A DNA stretch of 64,000 bases from Natrinema pellirubrum DSM 15624 (lineage in GTDB: Archaea; Halobacteriota; Halobacteria; Halobacteriales; Natrialbaceae), in the NCBI RefSeq assembly GCF_000230735.2, contig NC_019962.1, positions 3,658,001 through 3,722,000 of the forward strand. Direction: 5' to 3'. This document shows, piece by piece, positions 24,736 to 32,298 of this stretch (positions are counted from its first letter, which is position 1; every line of letters begins with the position of its first letter). A program made the translations under genes and the position numbers. A model generated the notes under the pieces. That model searched no databases. It saw nothing but the letters and a program-made list of their open reading frames with translations, and was not told the origin of the DNA.

Positions 24736-25039
24736 CCGGCGACGGCTCCGCGTCGTGCCCGCCGGCGGTATTGTAATCGCAGTTGATACGTCACGAGCCG
24801 GTCGATCGAACCCCTTCGTTTCGCATGGAGACCTTGTGACGGAGTCACGTCTGACGCGACCGTACCGGCAGTAGTGTGACGGTCGTCTGACGTTTTGCTA
24901 CTCTCCCCCTCCGTTTCGCGTAGAGCGACGCGAGGGTCACGGAACCGTACCGGTCGGAGACTGGAAGCGACGGGGGCCGATCGGACGGCTCTCGAGCGGA
25001 GACGGGCCGCTTAACTCCGCGAGGTCCCAAACGGGGCCA
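24736..25039. other. intergenic region with two ORB-like repeats
   Basis: This 304-base gap holds two 20-base direct repeats, 24811-24830 and 24906-24925, identical at 17 of 20 positions. Read on the minus strand they are CTCCATGCGAAACGAAGGGG and CTCTACGCGAAACGGAGGGG. The first fits the archaeal origin recognition box pattern TCCA-N3-GAAAC-N-AA-N-GGGG. Each is followed on the plus strand by GTCACG and then ACCGTACCGG, so a longer unit was duplicated. No orc1/cdc6 gene is adjacent. The nmd3 promoter must also lie here (CGCTTAACTCC, about 25010-25020). Confidence 0.5.
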
Positions 25040-26161
25040 ATGAGTGAGTCGCGCGCGTTCTGTCCCCGGTGTGGGGATCCGGTCCCCGAGCGGTCGACCA
25101 CCGACGCGAACGATCCGTTACGCCCCGGTGCCGAGGTCGAACTCTGCGATTCCTGTTACTTCGAGGACTTCGACTTCGTCGACGCGCCGGACCGGATCGA
25201 CGTCCGGGTCTGTGCCCAATGTGGCGCGGTCTACCGGGGGAACCGATGGGTCGACGTCGGCGCACAGGACTACACGGACATCGCCATCGAGGAGGTCAGC
25301 GAGGCGCTTGGCGTCCACGTCGACGTCGAGGACGTCGCCTGGCAGATCGATCCCGAGCAGGTCGATCAGAACACGATCCGGATGCACTCGTTTTTCACCG
25401 GCGTCGTCCGCGAGACGCCGGTCGAGGAAGAGGTGACCGTGCCGGTCAAGATCGCCCGCCAGACCTGTACCCGCTGTGGACGGATCGCCGGCGACTACTA
25501 CGCCAGCATCGTCCAGATCCGCGCCGAGGACCGGACCCCGACGACCGAGGAGATCGAACGGGCAAAGGAGATCGCGAACGGGATCGTCGCCGACATGGAG
25601 GCCACGGGCGACCGCAACGCCTTCGTCACCGAGATCGGCGAGGTAGACGACGGGCTGAACATCAAGGTCTCGACCAACAAGATCGGGAAGAAGATCTCGA
25701 ACAAGATGATCGAGGAGTTCGGCGGCACCGTCAACGACGCCGAGACGCTGGTCACGGAAGACGAGGACGGCAACGAGGTCTACCGGGTCACCTTCGCCGT
25801 CCGACTGCCGCCCTACAGGCCCGGCAACGTGATCGATCTCGCCGACGACGATGGCGGCCCCGTCCTCGTCCGCAGCGCTCGCGGCAACCTCAAGGGCGTC
25901 CGCGTGACGACCGGCGAGCGCTACGAGGCCGGCTACGAGGAGGGCAACTCCCCCGACGCGCGGAAGTTGGGCGACCTCGAGGACGTGGCCGAGGCGACGG
26001 TCGTCACCGTCGAGGACGACAACGCCGTGCAGGTCCTCGATCCCGAAACGTTTCAGGCCACAACGGTCGCCCGGCCGGACTATTTCGATCCCGACGCCGA
26101 GACCGTCCCCGTCCTGAAGAGCCGTGCCGGCCTGCACATCCTGCCCGAGGACGATGACTGA
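25040..26161 (+). CDS. nmd3: NMD3-family ribosome export/biogenesis protein
   Basis: A 373-residue archaeal NMD3 homologue. Four CxxC zinc-binding motifs (CPRCGDPV, CDSCYF, CAQCGAVY, CTRCGRIAGDYY) lie in the first 155 residues, followed by the basic helix and RNA-binding-like region (NKIGKKISNKMIEEF) and a C-terminal beta domain. Archaeal NMD3 binds the large ribosomal subunit late in assembly; there is no nucleus, so export is not its role here. The stop overlaps the start of the following tRNA-modification gene by 8 bases, giving a translation-related operon. Confidence 0.93.
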   Translation: MSESRAFCPRCGDPVPERSTTDANDPLRPGAEVELCDSCYFEDFDFVDAPDRIDVRVCAQCGAVYRGNRWVDVGAQDYTDIAIEEVSEALGVHVDVEDVAWQIDPEQVDQNTIRMHSFFTGVVRETPVEEEVTVPVKIARQTCTRCGRIAGDYYASIVQIRAEDRTPTTEEIERAKEIANGIVADMEATGDRNAFVTEIGEVDDGLNIKVSTNKIGKKISNKMIEEFGGTVNDAETLVTEDEDGNEVYRVTFAVRLPPYRPGNVIDLADDDGGPVLVRSARGNLKGVRVTTGERYEAGYEEGNSPDARKLGDLEDVAEATVVTVEDDNAVQVLDPETFQATTVARPDYFDPDAETVPVLKSRAGLHILPEDDD

Positions 26162-27326
26162 CGAGTACGTGGAGGCGGACGCGACGGAGGCCGACCGCGC
26201 GCTCGAGCCGGCGGCCGACGAGGTCTTAGAGCGGGCGACGGCCGACGGCCCACTGGCTGCGGTCGTCACGAAACCCCGCGCCGAGACGGCCGCCGAGTCG
26301 CTCCGCGCGGAGGGGGTCTACGACGAGACGCGGCGCGTCCGGGAAGACGGCCCCGACAGGGTCGCGCTCCCGATCACCGAGCCGCCCACCGAGACCGACG
26401 TACTCGAGGTCGTCAGGCAACTCGAGCCCGAATCCCGGAGCCCCGATCTCGAGGACCTGCTCGCCGACCGGGGCTGGAGCGAGCGCGACCTCGAGTCGGT
26501 GCCGGGCTCGTGGGCGGTGATCGGCTCGGTGATCCTCGTGACGGTGCCCGAGGGCTGTCACGACGAGCGGGAACTGGGCGAGGCGCTGCTCGAACTCCAC
26601 GGCGAGGCCGACAGCGTGTTGGCCGACGAAGGGATCGCAAACGACGGTGCGGCCGGCACCCATCGCGAGCCCCGGACCCGACTGCTCGCCGGGGACGCGA
26701 ACACGGAAACGATCCACACCGAACACGGGACGCAGTACGGGCTCGACCCCGCGAAGGTGATGTTCTCGCCGGGCAACCAGGCCGAGCGGGCCCGGATGGA
26801 AGAACTCGGGAGTAGCGACGAACGCGTCTTCGACATGTTCGCCGGGATCGGCTACTTCACCCTCCCGATGGCCCGGGCCGGCGCGCGGGTGACCGCGACC
26901 GAGATCAACCCGACCGCCTTCCGCTACCTGCTCGAGAACGCCGTCCTCAACGACGTCGACGACCGGGTCGACGCCTACATGACCGACTGTCGCGACCTCG
27001 CGAGCGAGATCGATGCCGATCGGGTCGTCATGGGCTACTACGGGCACGCCGACGGCGATGGCGGTGGAGACGGAACCGCGGATCACGGCACGCGCAGCGA
27101 CGAGGCCCACGACTTCCTCGGGGACGCCCTCGAGGCGCTCGTTCCCGGCGGCGTCGTCCACTACCACGAGGCGACCCCGGAAGCGCTGCTGTGGGAGCGG
27201 CCGATAGAACGCCTCGAGGCGGCCGCCGACGCGGCCGGACACGACCTCGAGATCCTCGAAAAGCGACGGGTCAAAAGCCACAGCGCGGGCGTGGCCCACG
27301 TCGTCGTCGACGCTCGGTTCGAGTAG
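26154..27326 (+). CDS. taw2: tRNA(Phe) wyosine-pathway aminocarboxypropyltransferase Taw2/TYW2-like
   Basis: A 390-residue class I SAM-fold enzyme of the Trm5/TYW2 group. The SAM site is FDMFAGIGYFTLPMA; EINPTAFRYLLENA follows. Instead of the NLP(Y) motif of Trm5 methyltransferases it has VVMGYYGHAD, then HDFLGDALEALVPGGVVHYHE and KSHSAGVAHVVVD, which fits TYW2/Taw2. Those enzymes transfer the aminocarboxypropyl group of SAM to the tricyclic base at G37 of tRNA(Phe). A glycine/aspartate-rich insertion follows the MGYY motif. The ATG overlaps the nmd3 3' end. Trm5 remains a less likely alternative. Confidence 0.8.
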   Translation: MTDEYVEADATEADRALEPAADEVLERATADGPLAAVVTKPRAETAAESLRAEGVYDETRRVREDGPDRVALPITEPPTETDVLEVVRQLEPESRSPDLEDLLADRGWSERDLESVPGSWAVIGSVILVTVPEGCHDERELGEALLELHGEADSVLADEGIANDGAAGTHREPRTRLLAGDANTETIHTEHGTQYGLDPAKVMFSPGNQAERARMEELGSSDERVFDMFAGIGYFTLPMARAGARVTATEINPTAFRYLLENAVLNDVDDRVDAYMTDCRDLASEIDADRVVMGYYGHADGDGGGDGTADHGTRSDEAHDFLGDALEALVPGGVVHYHEATPEALLWERPIERLEAAADAAGHDLEILEKRRVKSHSAGVAHVVVDARFE

Positions 27327-27397
27327 GGCCGACCGGAAACGGTCGCCGGCCACGGGGTGTCGTGGCATTGATACTCGAGCAGGGACTGCGTCGCTGT

Positions 27398-27484
27398 ATG
27401 GACAAGAATCAGCTCATCGCCGTCGTCTTCGCGCTGCTGATGGTGACCTCGATGGTCGCCTGGGGCGCGACGGCCATCTTCTAA
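27398..27484 (+). CDS. 28-residue single-pass membrane protein
   Basis: A very short gene: MDKNQLIAVVFALLMVTSMV followed by AWGATAIF and a stop. Residues ~6-27 form one membrane helix. Similar 28-30-residue proteins starting MDxNQLIAV occur across haloarchaea to my recollection, supporting a real gene. It lies 71 bases after the taw2 stop on the same strand and ends 13 bases before the convergent helicase stop. Function unknown. Confidence 0.65.
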   Translation: MDKNQLIAVVFALLMVTSMVAWGATAIF

Positions 27485-27497
27485 TCGGCCGGCCGTC

Positions 27498-29357
27498 TCA
27501 CTCGTCGGTGTCCCAGACGTCCGCAAGCGGACTCGAGCGGGAGGACCGCCGCGACCCGCTCGAGCGCGACGACGAGCGGCCGGAGCCGCCGTTTCCGTCG
27601 GCGTTCGCCCCGCTCGTCGCCCCGCGCGAACCGGTGTGCGAGCCGCGACCGGACCGGCCACCCGACGCCGGGTCCGTCCCCGCGAGCGCGGCCCGGGGTT
27701 CGAACTCCGGTAGCGCCGGTCGCTCCATCCGGTCGACCTGCGCCGCGAACCAGTCGGGCATGTCCGTCCGCGCGCGCTCGAAGCAATCGAGCAGGCTCGA
27801 GTCGGCCAGATACGTCGCCCCGTAGTCGTCGGGGGCGCGGACGACCCGGCCGCAGGCCTGGATGACCGTTCGCAGCGTCGTCCGGTAGTACCACGCCCAC
27901 TGACCCTCCTCGAGGCGGTGGGCGACTCTCGAGTCGCCGGTGTTGAGGAACGGCGCTTTGCAGATGACCTGCCAGCGACAGAGGTCGCCCTTGAGGTCCA
28001 GGGCCTCCTCCATCTTCACCGAGAGGAAGACATCGGGGTCGTCGCTCGCTTTCCACGCGTCGAGGGCGGCGTCGCGGCCGTCTCGGTCGTGGGTGCGGAC
28101 CCGGTCGCCGACGCCGAAGTCCGAAAGCAGGTCGGCGAGTCGCTCCTGGATGTCGTAGGAGTGGGCGTGGATCAGTCCCTTCTCGTCGGGATGGTGCTGC
28201 ATGAGCCGGACGATCGTCCGCGCGATCTTCGGCGTCGTCTCGTCGCGCTCGTCGTAGGTCATCTTCCCCTGGGTCACGTCGTACAGCGTCCGGTTCTCGA
28301 CGGGGAAGGTGTGGTCGACGTCGACCAGCGCTACCCTGTCGGGCTCGAGGCCGACCTGCCGGCAGAAGGCGTCCTTGTTCAGAATGGTCGCCGACAGCAG
28401 GGCGAACTTGTTGCCCCGGTCCCAGACGGTGTGCTGGAGGTACTTCTCGGGACTCATCGGTTTGATCGTCAGGGGGCCGCCCTGCGGGTCGTCCCCGTCG
28501 CCGCCGTCTCGCCCACTGGAACGCGGGTCGGACTGGTCGACCAGCCACGTCGTCGGGCTCTGGGGGTCGCGGAAGTCGGAGACGAACCACTTGAGGTCGC
28601 CGATGAGTTCCTGCAACCGGTCGCGTTCGCGCACCTCGGCGGGGGACAGCGAGTCCTGGGCGAGCAGGTCGTCTTTCCGGCGTTCGCAGGTCCCCGCGAG
28701 GCTCTCGGCGTAGCGGACGGCGCGCTCGACCGAGTCGACGTCGGGGACCCGCAGGTCGTCCCAGAACGGGACGGTACGTGGCCCGAGCTGGATCGTCGCG
28801 TACATCTCGGCCCACTCGGCGAGGCCGTGGGCCTCGTCGACGACCACGACGTCGCGCTTGCGGAAGACCTCGCTGCCGGCGGTCTGCATGAAATAGGCGA
28901 GCGTCATCGCCGCGATCTCGCGGTTCGAGGCGATCGCGCGGTCGGAGAAGTACGGACACCGATGTTTGACCGAGCAGTCGTACCCCCGCTCCCGAACGCA
29001 GGGGGCCTGATTGACCGGCGTGTCCCGCTCCTCGGGCAGGATACAGGTGTAGTTGGACTTCCCGCGGATGACGTTGAGGTCGGCCAGCAGGTCGTCGGCG
29101 GCCACGTCGTCGAGCTGGGAGACCTGCGGGGTCGTGTAGTAGGCCCCGGTGGCGTCGCTGGGATCGCCCGCGCCGGCACGGCGCGCACAGCCGGCGACGG
29201 CGCGGGCCAGCAGGGACTTGCCGCTCCCGGTCGGCGCGCGCACAAGGACGACGTCGTTGCCGGCCGCGAAGGCGTCGCGAACGTCGCGGAGGGCCTGTTC
29301 CTGCGTCCCGCGGTAACTCGGTGCGGGGAACTCCTCGAAGATCCGCTCGGGATTCAC
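27498..29357 (-). CDS. Rad3/XPD-like ATP-dependent DNA helicase with Fe-S motif
   Basis: A 619-residue superfamily 2 helicase. Walker A is APTGSGKS (41-48) and the DEAH box is VVDEAHGL (174-177). Four cysteines, C105, C120, C128 and C134, lie between them with the spacing of the XPD/DinG [4Fe-4S] cluster. Motif VI is in QACGRVVRAPDDYGATYLAD. It unwinds DNA 5' to 3' and acts in repair or replication stress; XPD and DinG roles cannot be separated from sequence. The C-terminal 100 residues are a serine/arginine/glycine-rich disordered tail (RSSSRSSGSRRSSRSS). Upstream is the tRNA-like locus, transcribed divergently. Confidence 0.9.
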   Translation of the reverse strand: MNPERIFEEFPAPSYRGTQEQALRDVRDAFAAGNDVVLVRAPTGSGKSLLARAVAGCARRAGAGDPSDATGAYYTTPQVSQLDDVAADDLLADLNVIRGKSNYTCILPEERDTPVNQAPCVRERGYDCSVKHRCPYFSDRAIASNREIAAMTLAYFMQTAGSEVFRKRDVVVVDEAHGLAEWAEMYATIQLGPRTVPFWDDLRVPDVDSVERAVRYAESLAGTCERRKDDLLAQDSLSPAEVRERDRLQELIGDLKWFVSDFRDPQSPTTWLVDQSDPRSSGRDGGDGDDPQGGPLTIKPMSPEKYLQHTVWDRGNKFALLSATILNKDAFCRQVGLEPDRVALVDVDHTFPVENRTLYDVTQGKMTYDERDETTPKIARTIVRLMQHHPDEKGLIHAHSYDIQERLADLLSDFGVGDRVRTHDRDGRDAALDAWKASDDPDVFLSVKMEEALDLKGDLCRWQVICKAPFLNTGDSRVAHRLEEGQWAWYYRTTLRTVIQACGRVVRAPDDYGATYLADSSLLDCFERARTDMPDWFAAQVDRMERPALPEFEPRAALAGTDPASGGRSGRGSHTGSRGATSGANADGNGGSGRSSSRSSGSRRSSRSSPLADVWDTDE

Positions 29358-29580
29358 CGTTCGTTGCAGGGCGCGGCCACGTCCTAAAGGCTACGGAGCG
29401 TCGCGCCCGCTGACGAACGACCAGTCGACGAGAGTCAGCGGTCGATCGACGGCGACCGGCGCTCGAGGCCGAAACTACCGTCTACCGGCCGGTAGCAGCC
29501 GCCTACCATCGACGGCTGTCCACAACTGGGCCGGTAACCGACCGATTACAAATACGGAATCCGTCCTTCGATTCAGGTAC
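29358..29580. promoter_or_regulatory. divergent intergenic region with promoter for the tRNA-like locus
   Basis: About 220 bases between the helicase start and the tRNA-like RNA. A TATA-like element, GATTACAAATAC (29544-29555), lies about 31 bases upstream of the tRNA-like 5' end, the right distance for transcription of that RNA. Nothing else is recognisable. Confidence 0.45.
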
Positions 29581-29669
29581 GGAAGGGTCGCTCAGCGGTA
29601 GAGTACCGCGGTACCATCCGGGTCCGCGGCGGCATTTCGCCTCGTGGCGTTCGAATCCCACCCCTTCCG
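29581..29669 (+). tRNA. aberrant tRNA-like sequence (possible pseudo-tRNA)
   Basis: A cloverleaf-like sequence. The acceptor stem is perfect (GGAAGGG 29581-29587 with CCCTTCC 29662-29668) and the discriminator is G. The D arm is canonical (GCTC-AGCGGTA-GAGT), the anticodon stem is CCGCG/CGCGG, there is a variable arm GGC-ATTTC-GCC, and the T loop is canonical (G-TTCGAAT-C). Two features are abnormal: the anticodon loop is 14 bases (29611-29624), and the T stem has one extra base (C29648), without which GTGGG/CCCAC would pair fully. No standard anticodon can be assigned. The extra bases are too few for a usual bulge-helix-bulge intron. It may be a decayed tRNA or a tRNA-derived RNA. Confidence 0.5.
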
Positions 29670-29829
29670 CTTCCGGCCGCGAGGACCGCGGCGGTCCGAC
29701 CGGCCCGGCCGTACTCGCGCTCGAGCGATGCGGTGGACCGACCCGTCTCTCGAGGCCGCCGACTCCGTATTTTTTGCGCCGACGGATCAGAAGCAGTAGC
29801 GACGACAGCACGACACTGCCGACCGCGGC

Positions 29830-30075
29830 CTACGGCGATCCGACTCGTGAGGTTTCCTCGTCGACCTGCTCCAACCGGTCGATGTCCTCGTCGGTCGGAT
29901 AATCGGGCAACGCCTCGAGACACGGATAACACAGCAGGTACGACCCCCCGTCATCGAGTTCGAGCGTTATCGCGGTTCCGACGGTGCCGGCGTCGGTCCC
30001 GAACGACCAAATGTTGGCGATCCCGCCAGAGACGGTGACGGTGCGGTCACAGCCGTCACAGGAGTCCTTCGACAT
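29830..30075 (-). CDS. small zinc-ribbon-like protein (DUF7561-like)
   Basis: An 81-residue protein with CxxC motifs at each end of its core (MSKDSCDGCDRTV and LLCYPCLEAL), suggesting a zinc-binding fold of the kind often annotated DUF7561 in haloarchaea. The sequence between is beta-rich (GGIANIWSFGTDAG, AITLELDDGGSY). No enzymatic motif is visible. It is divergent from the YkgJ-like gene. The 160 bases between 29669 and its stop hold nothing recognisable. Confidence 0.65.
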   Translation of the reverse strand: MSKDSCDGCDRTVTVSGGIANIWSFGTDAGTVGTAITLELDDGGSYLLCYPCLEALPDYPTDEDIDRLEQVDEETSRVGSP

Positions 30076-30188
30076 ACGCGGTCGTCGGTGCCCGACGGTG
30101 AAAGTCGTTCGCCCGCGGCCACCGGCCGAACCGAACTGCCGCAGCGGCCCGCATAGCGGTTATGGGTGTCAGTGACATACGCCCGCAC

Positions 30189-31181
30189 ATGGAGGTGAAC
30201 TGCGAGGGCTGTGCCGGCTGTTGCATGGACTGGCGATCGCTGCTCGCGGAACACGGATCTGCGCCTCAGGACGTCGGCGAGGGCGGCGAAACCGATCATC
30301 GACACTGGCAGCGGGACGACCCGTTCGCCGACGACAAGGGCGAACGACCGTCTCGAGAGCCCCTCGACGACGACACCAACTTCGTGGCGCTGACCCGCGA
30401 CGAGGTACGCGGGTTCCTCGAGGCGGGGATGGGCGAGGTCCTGACGCCGCGGTTCTGGGCGGCTCGAGACGAGGACGAGGGCATCGCTGTGGACGGCCAC
30501 AGCCTCGCCGCCGTCGCGGGCCGGCCGGCCTTCTTCGTCGGCCTCCGGAAGCCGCCGAAACCGGTCGCCCCGTTCGGGCTCGCGGAACCGGTCTGGCTCC
30601 CGACTTGCGTCTTCCTCGATCCGACGACGCTGCAGTGTCGGATCCACGGGGACGAGCGCTTCCCCGACGAGTGCGGCGCGTATCCAGAACACAATCTCGC
30701 GCTCGAGGGGACGACCGAGTGCGAACGCGTCGAGGCGATCGTCGGGGGCGAACGCTTGCTCGATGCCGACCACGACGATCCCGAGGGGCTGTTGCTGGGT
30801 TCGCAGGCGATCGGCGCGAAACTGTTCTGTCACCCCCAGCCCGCCGAACTCGAGGGGATCGTCGACCGGGCCGCGGCGGACGAACTCACGCACGAGGATC
30901 GGGCCGAACTCGTCGCTGTCGCAGCCGCCTCGAGCCCCGGAACGCTGGCCATCTCCGACCACCATTACGAGCGAGCCAGAGAGCGCATGCTCGGCGATAC
31001 GGATGGCGACGCGAGTTCCGAGGGGAACGACGAGCGGTCCTCGTGGGTCGGGCCGGCGATCCGCGACTGGCAGCGCCGCTTTCGGGACGCCGACGGCACG
31101 GTACCGTCACCGGCCGTCGCCGACGCCGTCGAGACTGATCGGGGCGCGCCCGAGACGCCGGGCTGGGACGCCCTCGAGTGA
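30189..31181 (+). CDS. YkgJ-family cysteine cluster protein
   Basis: A 330-residue protein. It opens with the cysteine cluster MEVNCEGCAGCCMDWR, followed by LPTCVFLDPTTLQCRIH and FPDECGAYPEHN, the pattern of YkgJ/UPF0153 proteins thought to bind zinc or iron. A haloarchaeal C-terminal extension (about 180-330) has no recognised motif apart from a late LFCHP. I chose the start at 30189 because a TATA-like GGTTATGG lies about 30 bases upstream; an ATG at 30162 would add nine residues. Function is unknown for the family. Confidence 0.75.
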   Translation: MEVNCEGCAGCCMDWRSLLAEHGSAPQDVGEGGETDHRHWQRDDPFADDKGERPSREPLDDDTNFVALTRDEVRGFLEAGMGEVLTPRFWAARDEDEGIAVDGHSLAAVAGRPAFFVGLRKPPKPVAPFGLAEPVWLPTCVFLDPTTLQCRIHGDERFPDECGAYPEHNLALEGTTECERVEAIVGGERLLDADHDDPEGLLLGSQAIGAKLFCHPQPAELEGIVDRAAADELTHEDRAELVAVAAASSPGTLAISDHHYERARERMLGDTDGDASSEGNDERSSWVGPAIRDWQRRFRDADGTVPSPAVADAVETDRGAPETPGWDALE

Positions 31182-31257
31182 CGGCCCGTCGCTGCGGGTG
31201 GCAACGGGCGTCTCGAGTGGCTCGAGGGCGGAGAAAGGAGAAACGAACCGATCGTCG

Positions 31258-31431
31258 TTACTCGGATTTGATCTGCTCGAAGGTGTCTAGCAGGTCCTCG
31301 GCGGAGTCGCCGGAGTCGTACTCGACTTCGCCGTGATAGATCGTCCGCTCGTCGTCGAAATCCGTGTCCACCTTCGAGGCTTGCTGTTCGCGACGCTCGT
31401 GTTCGTCCTCGTCATAGGCACCCATTGACAT
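31258..31431 (-). CDS. DUF5786 family protein
   Basis: A 57-residue acidic protein, MSMGAYDEDEHERREQQ at its start and EVEYDSGDSAEDLLDTFEQI towards its end, as in the haloarchaeal DUF5786 family. No fold or function is established. Start at 31431 (MSM) or, two codons later, at 31425 (MGAYDED). Upstream is an 11-base direct repeat, TGGTAGGTATG, the first copy of which covers the start codon. The convergent 3' end is 76 bases from the YkgJ-like gene. Confidence 0.8.
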   Translation of the reverse strand: MSMGAYDEDEHERREQQASKVDTDFDDERTIYHGEVEYDSGDSAEDLLDTFEQIKSE

Positions 31432-31467
31432 GGTAGGTATGTACATAGTAGACGCGTGGTAGGTATG
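31431..31467. repeat. 11-base direct repeat at the DUF5786 start
   Basis: TGGTAGGTATG occurs at 31431-31441 and again at 31457-31467, 26 bases apart. Read on the gene strand (CATACCTACCA), one copy ends in the start codon and the other lies where the transcription start is expected. It may be a regulator or translation-control site; the spacing of about 2.5 helical turns is noted without further evidence. Confidence 0.4.
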
Positions 31468-31601
31468 AATGTAACGGTCTATCACACTCCTCGGACGAGT
31501 GAAACGTAGGCGCGCCGTCGAGACGCGCAACGAACGATATATGCGACCCCGACCCGTAGGGACGGCCGTGGCACGGCCGCTTCGCTTTCGGTACTCGCCC
31601 C

Positions 31602-32298
31602 GGCGGTGTTCAGATAAGGATGAAGGGTGAGGCGGAACGATTTTTGAGTGGTCTATGCTCGAAACCGCCCGCCTCAACAGAGGTAGCGACTGCTTCGAGT
31701 TAGATTTTCTGGAGCGAGAGGCGACACCCGAGCCCGCGATGAAGCTCGGTATCCGGCTCCATCTGGCTGGACTATCACTTTCGGATACCATCTCTATTCT
31801 CGAGAGGTTGGGTGTCGAACGCTGTCGATCGACCGTTCACAACTGGGTGCAGAAGGCAGATTTACAGCCGCTTGATGGCGCAAATCCGGATCACGTCGCG
31901 GTTGACGAGACCGTGATCCAACTGAATGACGAACGATTCTGGCTGTACGCCGCCGTTGATCCCGCAACAAACCGCTTGCTACACGTCAAGCTCTCACCGA
32001 CGAGAAATCAAGCAATTACCGAGATGTTCCTCGCGGAACTCCGCGACAAACATCTCGTCGATGACGCGCTCTTTCTCGTCGATTCTGCACCGTGGCTGCA
32101 AGCGGCACTCCACCGACATGGCCTCGATTACAGATACGAAAAACACGGTAATCGGAACAGTGTCGAACGTGTATTTCGAGAACTAAAACGCCGAACTAAC
32201 CAGTTCTCAAACTGTTTTAGCCATGCTGAAGCAGACACCGTCGAAAATTGGCTCCAAGCGTTCGCCTTCGCATGGAATCAGCTTATCTGAACACTACC
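31602..32298 (+). mobile_element. complete IS6-family insertion sequence, 697 bp
   Basis: Terminal inverted repeats GGCGGTGTTCAGATAAG (31602-31618) and, on the other strand, GGTAGTGTTCAGATAAG (32282-32298) match at 15 of 17 positions. The element is flanked by a perfect 8-base target duplication, CTCGCCCC (31594-31601 and 32299-32306), the size expected for IS6. It carries a single transposase gene and has visibly lower GC content than its surroundings. The intact target duplication and open transposase frame indicate a recent insertion. Confidence 0.93.
31655..32290 (+). CDS. IS6-family transposase
   Basis: A 211-residue DDE transposase of the short haloarchaeal IS6 type. The catalytic residues are D in VAVDETVIQLND, D in LFLVDSAPWLQAAL and E in SVERVFRELKRRTNQF. 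An N-terminal helix-turn-helix-like region (LSLSDTISILERLGVERCRSTVHNWV) would bind the terminal repeats. The frame is open with no frameshift, and the right terminal repeat overlaps its stop region, so the element is probably still functional. Codon use is more AT-rich than in neighbouring genes. Confidence 0.93.
   Translation: MLETARLNRGSDCFELDFLEREATPEPAMKLGIRLHLAGLSLSDTISILERLGVERCRSTVHNWVQKADLQPLDGANPDHVAVDETVIQLNDERFWLYAAVDPATNRLLHVKLSPTRNQAITEMFLAELRDKHLVDDALFLVDSAPWLQAALHRHGLDYRYEKHGNRNSVERVFRELKRRTNQFSNCFSHAEADTVENWLQAFAFAWNQLI

Noticed and set aside
29611-29624. Bulge-helix-bulge intron in the tRNA-like sequence
   Set aside because: The excess over a normal anticodon loop is only 7 bases, too short for the usual archaeal tRNA intron structure, and the required two 3-base bulges are not present.
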